Below, one piece after another: positions 23,870-32,614 of a DNA stretch of 34,691 nt. The position numbers and the translations under genes were made by a program. The first letter of the stretch is position 1. The number at the start of each line of letters is the position of its first letter. Origin of the DNA: Sulfurospirillum sp. (lineage in GTDB: Bacteria; Campylobacterota; Campylobacteria; Campylobacterales; Sulfurospirillaceae); the NCBI GenBank assembly GCA_026987955.1, contig JALSME010000114.1, positions 1 to 34,691 of the forward strand. The letters run 5' to 3'. The notes under the pieces are model-generated. The model was not told where the DNA came from. It saw only the letters and a list, made by a program, of their open reading frames with translations, and searched no databases.

Positions 23870-24921
23870 TTTATTCCTTTAATTGGTATTATAATTGTAT
23901 AGTCTAAATCAAGTACAACATTTTTGAGGTACTTTCCCTGTTCGTCTTTTGGATTTTTTACATCCTCTGGAAGCATGTTTTTAAGTGCTACGGTTCTTAA
24001 TCTTAGTAGCCCTATATCTTCTCTTTTATGTTCTATCTTTTCTAAAATTTCTGTATAGGCATATATAGTATCTCCAGCATAAGTAGGATTTGCATGTGAG
24101 CCTGCATTTATAGCATATATCCACATTGCATTTTGAAGACCATTAAACGAAATAGTTCTTGCTATTGAAATCACATGGCCCCCATATATAAGTCGCTCTT
24201 TCATGGGAGTATTTTTCATCATAAAGTCATCAAAATGCACTTTTGCATTGTTTTGATAGAGCTTCGTTGCTAAAGTGTGATCACTATTATCAACCGTTAT
24301 CCCCTCTGGGTGATTTAACCTCTCCCCTACTTTGTAGTCATCAAAAAAGTACTCTCCTCCAGTCAAAACAGGCTCTACATGTAGAGCTGTTGGGATATTA
24401 ATTTCATCCAAAATCGGTGTTGTTTTTTTAAGAGTTGGTACTGAATTTATATCACTTTTAGTACTTTTGTCTTTTTTATGAACCATAACCCACCGTTTTA
24501 GATTTAAAATCTCATCTCCATTTTGATTGTGTCCAACGGAGTGTACATAAACTACTCCACTTTTTCCACTTGAATTCTCTTTTAAGCCTATAACTTCACT
24601 CTGCAAAGATACCGTATCTCCTACAAATGCCGGATTTTTAAAGCTTACCTCTGCATAACCTAAATTTGCAATGGCATTGAGTGATATATCTTGAACTGAC
24701 TTCCCAAATGTTAGATGAAAAAGCAACATATCATCAATTGGTCTTTTCTCGTACCCCATCTGTCTAGCCAATACATCACTAGAGTGTAAAGCAAAACGAC
24801 TTCCTGTTAAAGCTATATAAAAACTAACATCTCCATCACTAATAGTTCTTGGAAGTGGATGAATTATCTTCTGTCCTATAGCAAAATCTTCAAAAAAGTT
24901 GCCTATATTTATCTTACTCAT
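23866..24921 (-). CDS. mch: Mesaconyl-CoA hydratase (beta-methylmalyl-CoA dehydratase), double MaoC fold
   Basis: A 351-residue protein with two hot-dog (MaoC) domains. The first (about 8-150) has ALTGSRFALHSSDVLARQMGY, where the usual hydratase Asp/His region is altered, as in Mch proteins. The second (about 185-335) has KLYQNNAKVHFDD and IYGGHVISIARTISFNGLQNA, with HANPTYAGDT, which are features I associate with Mch of the ethylmalonyl-CoA and 3-hydroxypropionate routes. The enzyme would interconvert mesaconyl-CoA and beta-methylmalyl-CoA. It has a strong AGGAG and lies 8 bases after the ligase-lyase gene. An exact palindrome at 24373-24386 encodes LHVEP. Confidence 0.85.
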   Translation of the reverse strand: MSKINIGNFFEDFAIGQKIIHPLPRTISDGDVSFYIALTGSRFALHSSDVLARQMGYEKRPIDDMLLFHLTFGKSVQDISLNAIANLGYAEVSFKNPAFVGDTVSLQSEVIGLKENSSGKSGVVYVHSVGHNQNGDEILNLKRWVMVHKKDKSTKSDINSVPTLKKTTPILDEINIPTALHVEPVLTGGEYFFDDYKVGERLNHPEGITVDNSDHTLATKLYQNNAKVHFDDFMMKNTPMKERLIYGGHVISIARTISFNGLQNAMWIYAINAGSHANPTYAGDTIYAYTEILEKIEHKREDIGLLRLRTVALKNMLPEDVKNPKDEQGKYLKNVVLDLDYTIIIPIKGIK

Positions 24922-24929
24922 ATCTACTC

Positions 24930-27452
24930 CTAAAATGCTGTCTTACCAATTTCTTGGTATCTGTCATATAGAGTTATAACTCTTTGTGCCCACTCGATTC
25001 TAGTTCTATCTATTAACTCATTACGGTACTGTATAACTTCTCTTCCACTTTTTTGTGCTTTTTCAAATGCCTCAATCATCCCTTTTGCATCTTCTACTTC
25101 ACTCTTTTTAGGGGTAAAAATATCGTTAATATACTCAAGCTGGATTGGATGAATTGCGGCTTTTCCATCACAGCCAAGATAAAAAGCATCTTTTGAACTT
25201 GCTTCACATGAGAACTCATCACTAACATCAAAATGAGGTCCGTCTATAACTATCTTTCCATATGCTCTTGCTGCTAAAACTATCTGTGCCATGTAGTTAA
25301 AAATTGCCTTTGAATTTCTCTTGAGGCTAATTTGCAGCCTTTGAGCTAATGTGTTTGAGCCTATCATCACGCACTTTAGTTTTGTACCAGCTGCACATAT
25401 AGCTTGTATATTTAGAACTCCTAGAGGTGATTCTATCCCTATCATAAGCTCTAATTTTGGATTTATACTTTCTATGATTTCGTCTGCACTCATAACATCC
25501 CCAGCACTCTCTATACATGAGAAAAGAATAGCATCAATATCAAGTTTTTTTGCTAGTTCAATATCTAGTTTTAAATCTGGACTGTTTAGCTTATTTACTC
25601 TTAATATTCTCTCACTTGTTCCAAAATCACTACTCTTTGCAAACTGCTTTGCAATCATAACTCTTGCAGCATCTCTTTGCTCTTCTAAAATACCCTCCAG
25701 ATCAAAAATCACAGCATCTGCAAGAAGTGTTCTAGACTTATCTATATACTTTTCACTATAAGGAGGAACAAAAAGCATCGATCTTCTTGCTCTGTATGGC
25801 TCTACTTTTGGACTTTCTACGACATCTTTATTTCCCTCTAAAAGCTGCTTTGTTAACTCTTTTCTTAAAACTTTTCCATTTTTTGTTTTTGGATAGTCAT
25901 TTACAATATAAATCTGCTTAGGAGCCTTATACTTTGCAAGATTCTTCTGTCCATATGCCAAAATTTCCTCTTCCTCTTCTTTAGTAATATCCCCTTTTGG
26001 TATTACCGCAATAGAAACTATGGTTTTGTATGCATCTATATCAATACCAAGAGCAACACAATCAGCCACTTTTGGATGAGTTTTTATAACCCTCTCAATC
26101 TCATGAGGACTTACACGAAAACCAAAAGTATTGATGATGTCATCTTTTCTTCCAAGAAACCAGATGTAGCCATCTTTATCTCTTTTCGCATAATCACCTG
26201 TAAAAAAGTAGCCATTGTGTCTTGCTTTTGCAGTATCCTCTTCTAAGTTCCAATACTCCAAAAACAACCCTGGATCATCTTCTCCTATACAAATCATACC
26301 CTCTTCTTCTGCTCCAACCTCTTCAAGAGTATCAGGATTGAGCAGCTTTACATTGTGTCCTGGTTGAACAAATCCAGCACTTCCTGGTCTAATCGCTCTA
26401 AATTTTGAATGCGATATATAGTAAGAAAACTCACTCATACCTATAGCTTCATATATATTTTGTTTAAATCTATCTTGCCATAAAGTTACCATCTCACTAG
26501 AGAGATGCTCTCCTGCACTCATACAGTGCCTTAAGCTTGGGCAGTCATCTATTGTAAAATCTGTCTTTTGTAAAATCTGTCTATATATAGTTGGTACACC
26601 AATGAAGATGGTACACTCATGCTTCTTAATAAGCTCTACCCAACTCTTTGCATCATTTGCTCCCTCATGTGCAATCACTGTATGCCCACGGTAGAGTGGA
26701 TCCATAAGAGCTGAGCCCAAAACATAGGTCCAGTTAAATTTACCAGAGTGCATAATACGGTCATTCTCTTTAAAATCAAACCAATACTCACTTGCAGGCT
26801 CTCTTCCTATAAGTGAGCTATGTGCATGTAAAACCCCTTTTGGAAAACCAGTAGTTCCTGATGTGTATACCAAATAAGCTGGTTCCCTTGACTTTGAATT
26901 ATAGTGATTTGAAGAGTCATCAAAACTCTCTAAAACCTCATCGAGTGCATAAACTTGTATGTTATTTGGCTTTTTTAATTCATCAATACTATTTATACCT
27001 GAAACAATGATATGATTTAAATTGTCAAGATTTTCTAAATATGGTAAAAGATTGTCATACATTGAAGCAGACAAAACTATAGCCTTTGCTTGTGAGTCTG
27101 TTGCTAGATACTTCACTTCACTTCCACTAAGAAGTGTTGAGGTTGGAACTGCAATTACCCCACCCTTCATAGCTCCAAAAAATGATACAGGATAAGCCAA
27201 AGAATTTTTAAGACAGATTAGAACTCTATCTCTAACATCAACTCCGATTGAGCTAAGAAAATTAGAAAATCTATCTGATTTTACAGCCAAGTCTTTATAT
27301 GTAACTTCACTTGTTCCTAGATTTGTATCTTCTATAATCATAGCAATATTTTCTTCTTTTGGGCTACCTAAGTGCTTAGTTGTACATGCAACCCCTATGT
27401 TTAAAAACTCTGGAACTTCTATCTCTAGCTGTGGATACTCTTTATTATTCAT
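24930..27452 (-). CDS. Acyl-CoA ligase fused to a degenerate CitE-like domain
   Basis: An 840-residue fusion. Residues 1-545 are an AMP-forming acyl-CoA synthetase: P-loop YTSGTTGFPKG (196-206), AGEHLSSE, YEAIGMSE, FFTGD with Asp420, and the catalytic lysine in KNGKVLRK (about 527). Residues 555-800 are a CitE/HpcH barrel that keeps the Arg in ILRVN (618), the Glu in GIES (674) and GKAAIHP, but has DLEG for DLED (584-587) and GSNT for the usual GxxD (698-701), so metal binding is doubtful. A benzoate-CoA-ligase-like subgroup is likely; the substrate is probably a C4-C5 dicarboxylate judging from neighbours. GAAGGGA precedes the ATG. Confidence 0.85.
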   Translation of the reverse strand: MNNKEYPQLEIEVPEFLNIGVACTTKHLGSPKEENIAMIIEDTNLGTSEVTYKDLAVKSDRFSNFLSSIGVDVRDRVLICLKNSLAYPVSFFGAMKGGVIAVPTSTLLSGSEVKYLATDSQAKAIVLSASMYDNLLPYLENLDNLNHIIVSGINSIDELKKPNNIQVYALDEVLESFDDSSNHYNSKSREPAYLVYTSGTTGFPKGVLHAHSSLIGREPASEYWFDFKENDRIMHSGKFNWTYVLGSALMDPLYRGHTVIAHEGANDAKSWVELIKKHECTIFIGVPTIYRQILQKTDFTIDDCPSLRHCMSAGEHLSSEMVTLWQDRFKQNIYEAIGMSEFSYYISHSKFRAIRPGSAGFVQPGHNVKLLNPDTLEEVGAEEEGMICIGEDDPGLFLEYWNLEEDTAKARHNGYFFTGDYAKRDKDGYIWFLGRKDDIINTFGFRVSPHEIERVIKTHPKVADCVALGIDIDAYKTIVSIAVIPKGDITKEEEEEILAYGQKNLAKYKAPKQIYIVNDYPKTKNGKVLRKELTKQLLEGNKDVVESPKVEPYRARRSMLFVPPYSEKYIDKSRTLLADAVIFDLEGILEEQRDAARVMIAKQFAKSSDFGTSERILRVNKLNSPDLKLDIELAKKLDIDAILFSCIESAGDVMSADEIIESINPKLELMIGIESPLGVLNIQAICAAGTKLKCVMIGSNTLAQRLQISLKRNSKAIFNYMAQIVLAARAYGKIVIDGPHFDVSDEFSCEASSKDAFYLGCDGKAAIHPIQLEYINDIFTPKKSEVEDAKGMIEAFEKAQKSGREVIQYRNELIDRTRIEWAQRVITLYDRYQEIGKTAF

Positions 27453-27464
27453 TTTTCTTCCCTT

Positions 27465-28598
27465 CTATATCTGACCAAATGGCCAGTTCTCTTTTATGGT
27501 ATGTATTGGCATCATGCTTAAAACTTTTAGTGCAAAGTTTTTATCCTCACTATTTAGGCTCTTAAGTGCATTTGCTCTTAATATGTTCTGCAAAGATTTA
27601 CCAAACATAGGAGGGTCTAGCATCTCTCCTTTGTAGCGAATTGCTCCACCAAGAAGTGCCTCTGCTTGAATGGCTTGCTTTAAAATATCTATATCATTTT
27701 GTATCTCTAATGGAGATGGAGTAAATGCTACTTTGCATATGTTTATATGATTTGGGGTGATTACTTGTTTACCTGTAAGCCCCATAGCTGTCTCTCTTTT
27801 AGCATGCTCATACACATGTCTACTCTCATCATCTCCATGCAAATCTAGCCATCTTCTTATATCTTTCTTTTCCAAACAACTATCTGGAAGTGAATTTGGT
27901 GTCAAAAGGACTTCAACTCCTCCTATGACTCCACGACCTTTGATTCTTGCTTCCATAGTCAATATGTTGAAAAAAGTCTCAAGCTCATCTATCCAGCCCT
28001 CAGGTGTTATCTTATAAGCCATGGCTTTTGAGAAATCATGTATACCAAAAACCACATGCTTTACCGTTGAGTGCGTCATAAGCCTATCTGCAATTTGCAA
28101 AGATTTTGGATGCTCAATGATAGGCTGTATTGTTAAGTTACTTCCAATAGAGACAAGCCATGAAGAGAGGTCACGAATTTCGGCATCACCATAAACCTCT
28201 CCAGCTTTAGCTAAAACTAAAACATCTATATATTTGTGTATCTGTTTTATAAGTTTTAAGTCCTCTTCATACTCAGGTGTTCTAAAGGGGTTAATCCTAA
28301 TTGCAATCTGAAAATCTCTCTGCGGAAACTTTGGCAACTCCTCAAGCAGAAGTTCGCGAGACAACTCTTTCATGCGACATCCATCTTCAAGATCAAACAA
28401 AAGTGTATGTGCCTTTGTCTTATAGGCATGCTTTTGCAATCTAAACTTTGCCTGCTCTATTGTCTCATATGAGCCATCAAGGGGATTGTACTTAATTGGC
28501 GGATAATAGATCTGAATCCCAGGCCAAACTCCACCTAGAATTGGAGTTAAGTCATCATCAACTGTCAGTTGTGCTATATTATTGTAAGATGAGTTCAT
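27465..28598 (-). CDS. CitE-like CoA-ester lyase, long form
   Basis: A 377-residue TIM-barrel lyase of the CitE/HpcH superfamily, longer than CitE (about 290). Catalytic motifs look intact: LLFDLEDGC, AIRINPFRTPEYEEDL with the Arg, IQPIIEHPKSL with the Glu, and VVFGIHDFSKAM with the Asp. An N-terminal extension of about 65 residues and a C-terminal helical tail are present. It opens the operon, 12 bases before the ligase-lyase fusion, with AGGACA as ribosome site. It could cleave citramalyl-CoA or methylmalyl-CoA, or run in the synthetic direction; the sequence does not decide. Confidence 0.78.
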   Translation of the reverse strand: MNSSYNNIAQLTVDDDLTPILGGVWPGIQIYYPPIKYNPLDGSYETIEQAKFRLQKHAYKTKAHTLLFDLEDGCRMKELSRELLLEELPKFPQRDFQIAIRINPFRTPEYEEDLKLIKQIHKYIDVLVLAKAGEVYGDAEIRDLSSWLVSIGSNLTIQPIIEHPKSLQIADRLMTHSTVKHVVFGIHDFSKAMAYKITPEGWIDELETFFNILTMEARIKGRGVIGGVEVLLTPNSLPDSCLEKKDIRRWLDLHGDDESRHVYEHAKRETAMGLTGKQVITPNHINICKVAFTPSPLEIQNDIDILKQAIQAEALLGGAIRYKGEMLDPPMFGKSLQNILRANALKSLNSEDKNFALKVLSMMPIHTIKENWPFGQI

Positions 28599-28734
28599 AA
28601 TTTTGTCCTATTGTTTAATTGGTAGTATTTATACATATTAAATATAAATTAAAATATAGCTAATTTATAGCTAATTATTTTTTAATATTATTTTTATAAT
28701 CACTCTTAAAGGCTATATGATGGGTGTTGTCAAT

Positions 28735-28752
28735 ACTTGGCAAAATTCAAGT
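28735..28752. promoter_or_regulatory. Putative operator between the CoA-ester operon and the IclR gene
   Basis: ACTTGGCAAAATTCAAGT is an 18-bp dyad with 5-bp outer arms plus a wobble. It lies in the divergent intergenic region, the usual site for IclR-family binding. Direct repeats of TATAGCTAATT (28656-28677) are also present in the same region. Confidence 0.35.
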
Positions 28753-28809
28753 TTTGTATAGTGAGAAAATATTTTTAAATCTTCTTATATACTAAAATAA
28801 AAAATTTGC

Positions 28810-28815
28810 TATAAT
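28810..28815 (+). promoter_or_regulatory. Putative -10 box for the IclR gene
   Basis: TATAAT preceded by TTGC, about 30 bases before the IclR start codon at 28845. The remainder of the 246-base gap is very AT-rich and has no ORF. Confidence 0.45.
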
Positions 28816-28844
28816 TTGACAATATGTAACATAAATGAGGCAAA

Positions 28845-29558
28845 ATGAACCAAAGTAAATCACTTACAAAAGGTCTTTCTATATTAAAAGAGATTATGCT
28901 TAGCGAAAACTCTCTTACTGCAAGTCAGTTATGCCTGAAACTAGACATAGACAAAAGCACAATGTCACGGCTACTAAGTGCCCTCATAAAAGAGAGCTTT
29001 ATAGAGTATAAAGAGAACTCAAAAGAGCTAATTTTAAGTGACCTACTTCGAAAAATAACACAACATGAAAACAGAGAAAAACTAGTAGAAAAAACGAAAG
29101 GAATCCTAGATGAGATTTTCTACATCACAGATGAGTGCTCATATATTGGAATTCTTGACAATAACTCTGTTTTGTATCTAAATCAGGTTGACAAATCAAA
29201 TAGAGTCATAAAGACAAGAGACTCCATAGGAAAACATGCACCAATTCACACAAATGGATTTGGAAAAATTCTTGCTGCTTTTGGAGATGTAGATATAACT
29301 AAACTAGATTTTAAAAAATACACTACTAACACTATAACAAGCATAGGAAGATTTAAAAAAGAGCTAGAAATTGTAAGACAAAGGGGCTATGCCATTGGCA
29401 ACGAAGAGCATGAGTTTGGACTAAAATCGATAGCAGTTCCATACTTCAATAACAAAAGTGAGTTTATAGGGGCTATTGGAATCTCTGGGCTATCTGCGAG
29501 AATGGATGAAGCAACAACTCATCAAATAGGACAGAAAATATTTAAAACTATCAATTAA
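28845..29558 (+). CDS. IclR-family transcriptional regulator
   Basis: A 237-residue regulator. The N-terminal winged helix (5-65) has LTASQLCLKLDIDKSTMSRLLSALIKESF; the C-terminal effector domain (75-235) has SVLYLNQVDKSN, IHTNGFGKILAAF, and RGYAIGNEEHEFGLKSIAVPYF, with GAIGISGLSARM. IclR proteins bind small carboxylic acids and control neighbouring catabolic genes. It is divergent from the four-gene CoA-ester operon and is the obvious regulator of it. The GGCAAA before the ATG is a weak ribosome site. Confidence 0.9.
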   Translation: MNQSKSLTKGLSILKEIMLSENSLTASQLCLKLDIDKSTMSRLLSALIKESFIEYKENSKELILSDLLRKITQHENREKLVEKTKGILDEIFYITDECSYIGILDNNSVLYLNQVDKSNRVIKTRDSIGKHAPIHTNGFGKILAAFGDVDITKLDFKKYTTNTITSIGRFKKELEIVRQRGYAIGNEEHEFGLKSIAVPYFNNKSEFIGAIGISGLSARMDEATTHQIGQKIFKTIN

Positions 29559-29643
29559 ATCTCTATGCTTTTGTAAAAGTTACATGATAAAATCAATTTT
29601 TTAGTTTAATTTTGCTAATATAAAACAAAAAAAAGGTTCATCA

Positions 29644-30903
29644 ATGGGGCAAACTATTACAGAAAAAATTTTTAGTGCACATGTGGGAAGAGATGTCTAC
29701 GCTGGAGAAATTATAGAATCTCCCATAGACATGGTCATAGGGAATGACATAACAACGCCTATAAGTATCAAAGCTTTTGAAGATAGTGGGGTAGAAAAAC
29801 TAGCAAATCCAGATGGTTTTTCAATCGTTATGGATCACTTCATACCTGCAAAAGATATAGCTTCTGCAAATCAAGCAAAAATAAGCCGTGATTTTGCATA
29901 TAAACATGACTTAAAACACTTTTTTGATGAGAAAGATATGGGTATAGAGCATGCTCTTCTTCCCGAAAAAGGACTTGTAGTTCCTGGAGATGTTATCATA
30001 GGTGCCGATAGCCACACCTGTACGCATGGTGCTCTTGGAGCATTTGCTACTGGCATGGGTAGTACTGATCTTTCATTTGCTATGATAACTGGAGGAAACT
30101 GGTTTAAAGTGCCTGAAGCCATAAAGGTTGTTTTTAGTGGAAAACCTGCAAAGCATATATATGGAAAAGACCTTATCTTAGAAGTTATTCGTATGATTGG
30201 GGTAGATGGTGCACTTTACAAAACTCTAGAGTTTACTGGAGATACCATATCTCACCTTGGAATGGCTGACAGATTTAGCCTATGCAACATGGCCATTGAA
30301 GCTGGTGCAAAAAATGGCATAGTTGGGGTAGATGATATAACCAAAGAGTTTTTAAGTGACAAAACACTAGCAAGAGAGCCAAAAGAATTTTACAGTGATG
30401 ATGATGCAAACTATGTTCAAACCCTTCACATAGATGTAGCATCACTAGAACCAGTCATAGCCTACCCTCATCTTCCTTCAAATGGTAAGCCAGTTTCTCA
30501 AGCAGTAGCCGATGATTTGGAAGTTGATCAGGTATTTATAGGGAGTTGCACCAACGGGCGTATAGAGGATTTAAGAATGGCAGCGAAGATTTTAGATGGT
30601 AAAAGAGTATCAAGAAAGACAAGACTTATCATAACACCAGCTACTCAAAAAATCTCACTTCAAGCACAAAAAGAGGGTTTAGTTGAAATCTTCATCAATG
30701 CTGGAGCAGTATTTTCAAACCCAACATGTGGAGCATGTCTTGGCGGATACATGGGCATACTTGGTAAGGGCGAGAGATGCATATCTACAACCAACAGAAA
30801 CTTTATAGGTCGCATGGGCGACAGAAGTAGCGAAATCTACCTTGCAAACTCTGCTGTGGCAGCTGCAAGTGCCGTCGCTGGAAAGATAGTAGACCCACGA
30901 TAA
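29644..30903 (+). CDS. leuC: 3-isopropylmalate dehydratase large subunit
   Basis: A 419-residue [4Fe-4S] hydro-lyase of the aconitase superfamily that works with LeuD in leucine synthesis. It has GADSHTCTHGALGAF, FIGSCTNGRIEDLRMA, ATQKISLQAQ and NPTCGACLGGYMG, which carry the cluster cysteines and substrate residues. The length matches the shorter LeuC/HacA subtype common in this phylum. No leuD is in the window. Though it lies behind the IclR gene, its close resemblance to what I recall of Campylobacterota LeuC makes leucine synthesis more likely than a role in the CoA-ester cluster. AAAAAGG precedes the ATG, and the stop overlaps mobA by one base. Confidence 0.88.
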   Translation: MGQTITEKIFSAHVGRDVYAGEIIESPIDMVIGNDITTPISIKAFEDSGVEKLANPDGFSIVMDHFIPAKDIASANQAKISRDFAYKHDLKHFFDEKDMGIEHALLPEKGLVVPGDVIIGADSHTCTHGALGAFATGMGSTDLSFAMITGGNWFKVPEAIKVVFSGKPAKHIYGKDLILEVIRMIGVDGALYKTLEFTGDTISHLGMADRFSLCNMAIEAGAKNGIVGVDDITKEFLSDKTLAREPKEFYSDDDANYVQTLHIDVASLEPVIAYPHLPSNGKPVSQAVADDLEVDQVFIGSCTNGRIEDLRMAAKILDGKRVSRKTRLIITPATQKISLQAQKEGLVEIFINAGAVFSNPTCGACLGGYMGILGKGERCISTTNRNFIGRMGDRSSEIYLANSAVAAASAVAGKIVDPR

Positions 30904-31463
30904 TGCTAGACTTGCCTTGTGTAGTAGTAGCAGGTGGTAAGAGTAGCCGCATGGGAAGTGACAAAGCGTTGCTCCCTTTTGGCTCATTTGCAACTCTAAC
31001 ACAGTATCAACTAGACAGACACAAAAATAGTTTTAGATCTCTACATGTAAGCTGTAAAGATAGAAAAAAATTTGACTTTGAGGCAGATTTCATCGAAGAT
31101 ACAGAGGAATTTTGTGAGTTCTCACCTCTTGTTGCAATCTACAGCATACTTTTAAAACTCCAAACTACTGTTTGCATACTAAGTGTAGATACTCCATTTG
31201 TTACAGTTGCTATGTATGAAAAGCTCTCTACATGTAGAGATGATTTTGATGTCGTAGTTGCTAGGTCTCCTTTTGGGTCTCACCAGCTTTGTGCTATCTA
31301 CTCTCCTGCTATTTTGCCCATCTTAAAAGAGCAGATAGAACAGAACAATCACAAGATACGAAACCTTTTAGATAGAGTAAAGACAAAGTATGTTGACTTT
31401 GAAGATGAAGAGATTTTTACAAATCTAAACCGACCAGAAGACTATGCCAAGGCAAACAGTTGA
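30903..31463 (+). CDS. mobA: Molybdenum cofactor guanylyltransferase MobA
   Basis: A 186-residue nucleotidyltransferase converting molybdopterin cofactor to its guanine dinucleotide form for DMSO-reductase-type enzymes. The N-terminal AGGKSSRMGSDKALL (GTP-binding loop and catalytic Lys) and LSVDTPFVT (metal-binding Asp) are clear. The ATG overlaps the leuC stop, and the TGA overlaps the TTG start of the next gene. Exact and near palindromes lie at 31226-31239 and 31039-31050; the first is read as STCR, a different frame from the LHVE seen elsewhere. Confidence 0.9.
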   Translation: MLDLPCVVVAGGKSSRMGSDKALLPFGSFATLTQYQLDRHKNSFRSLHVSCKDRKKFDFEADFIEDTEEFCEFSPLVAIYSILLKLQTTVCILSVDTPFVTVAMYEKLSTCRDDFDVVVARSPFGSHQLCAIYSPAILPILKEQIEQNNHKIRNLLDRVKTKYVDFEDEEIFTNLNRPEDYAKANS

Positions 31464-32614
31464 TAGACGCTCTTACAAATATACCCTCACAAAATGCTCT
31501 AAATGAGACAATAAAAAATCTTAGCCATCCAAAGCTACTACTCATAGACTTAAAAGATTTCAAAACTCTAAATCTCGAGCACTCTGATGAAGCTGGGGAT
31601 TTTGTGCTATGTGAGTTTGCAAAAGAGCTACAAAAGTTTGCCATGTCACATGGCATGAAAGCATTTAGGGTAGAAGAGGATGAGTTTTCTCTTGTAAAAG
31701 ATATGCCTTTTGACTTAACTGCAATGGAAAAACTCATATACTTAGTTGCAGATTTTGTAAAATCTCAAAGCTACACATATGATGGAAACTCTATAGATGT
31801 AGATGCTCACATAGGACTATGTCTAGATCAAAACAATCTAATGGCAAAAGCCAAAAAAGCACTCAAGGTGGCTCAAAATGAAGACCAACCATTTGTCACT
31901 TACTCAGAGTTTGTAAACAGACTGCTAGAAGAGAGTAGTGAAAAAATCTATGGGATGCTAAAAGAGTCTGTTACCTTAGGAACAATCACTCCGTTTTTTC
32001 AAAAGGTTGTTGATGAGAAAAATCAAACTACATATAGTGAAGTTTTTCTAAGAATTGTGACAAACAAAACCGTAGAGTCTCCAAAACTATTTCTTGATAT
32101 TGCCAAAAAAAGAGGCTTCTATGTGCAAACTGTTGAAAAGCTTCTAGAAAAAATCTCTAATATAAGTGGGGTAAAATCTATCAATATCTCTTGCGAAGAC
32201 CTCTTTGATGAAAAACTTTTTGCTCTCTATCTAAAAAATTCTAAAAACACAAATATGATATTTGAACTACAAAATGACTCATTTTTAGAAGATGAAAGAG
32301 TAGAAGAAAAAATCAAAATACTAAAAGAAAATAATATAAAAATCTGCCTTGATAATATCTGCTCAACTCAGGACCTAAAAAGGCTAGATATAGACTTCGT
32401 AAAAGTAAGAGGTGACCTCATCAGACTACTACACATAGACCAAAATGCTTCCTCTACATGCAAAGATATCATCTCTACATGTAGAGCACGAAACATAGAA
32501 ACTATAGCCTCTCACATAAACTCAAAAACAACACTAGATGAGACAAAAAAACTAGGATTTGACTACTTTCAGGGCTTCTTCTTGGATGAACCTACTTCCA
32601 CTTTTGCTGGATAA
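31460..32614 (+). CDS. Degenerate GGDEF-EAL protein
   Basis: A 384-residue cytoplasmic protein with the fold pattern of GGDEF (about 1-145) followed by EAL (about 155-380), but catalytic motifs are lost: GGDEF is VEEDEF (71-76), EAL is EVF (194-196), DDFGTG is DNICST (298-303), and AEGVET is ASHINS. It is therefore unlikely to make or cleave c-di-GMP, and may be a binding or scaffold protein. There is no membrane helix. The TTG start overlaps the mobA TGA, so its level is tied to leuC-mobA. Its 3' end overlaps the convergent EamA gene by 23 bases. Palindromes are at 32452 (near) and 32473-32486 (exact). Confidence 0.8.
   Translation: MIDALTNIPSQNALNETIKNLSHPKLLLIDLKDFKTLNLEHSDEAGDFVLCEFAKELQKFAMSHGMKAFRVEEDEFSLVKDMPFDLTAMEKLIYLVADFVKSQSYTYDGNSIDVDAHIGLCLDQNNLMAKAKKALKVAQNEDQPFVTYSEFVNRLLEESSEKIYGMLKESVTLGTITPFFQKVVDEKNQTTYSEVFLRIVTNKTVESPKLFLDIAKKRGFYVQTVEKLLEKISNISGVKSINISCEDLFDEKLFALYLKNSKNTNMIFELQNDSFLEDERVEEKIKILKENNIKICLDNICSTQDLKRLDIDFVKVRGDLIRLLHIDQNASSTCKDIISTCRARNIETIASHINSKTTLDETKKLGFDYFQGFFLDEPTSTFAG

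Noticed and set aside
25351-25761. 136-residue + strand ORF over the ligase-lyase gene
   Set aside because: It is antisense to the conserved CitE-like domain and has no support of its own.
29644-30903. LeuC-like protein as a member of the C5 dicarboxylate pathway
   Set aside because: It is on the other strand beyond the IclR gene, is coupled to mobA, and resembles ordinary Campylobacterota LeuC.
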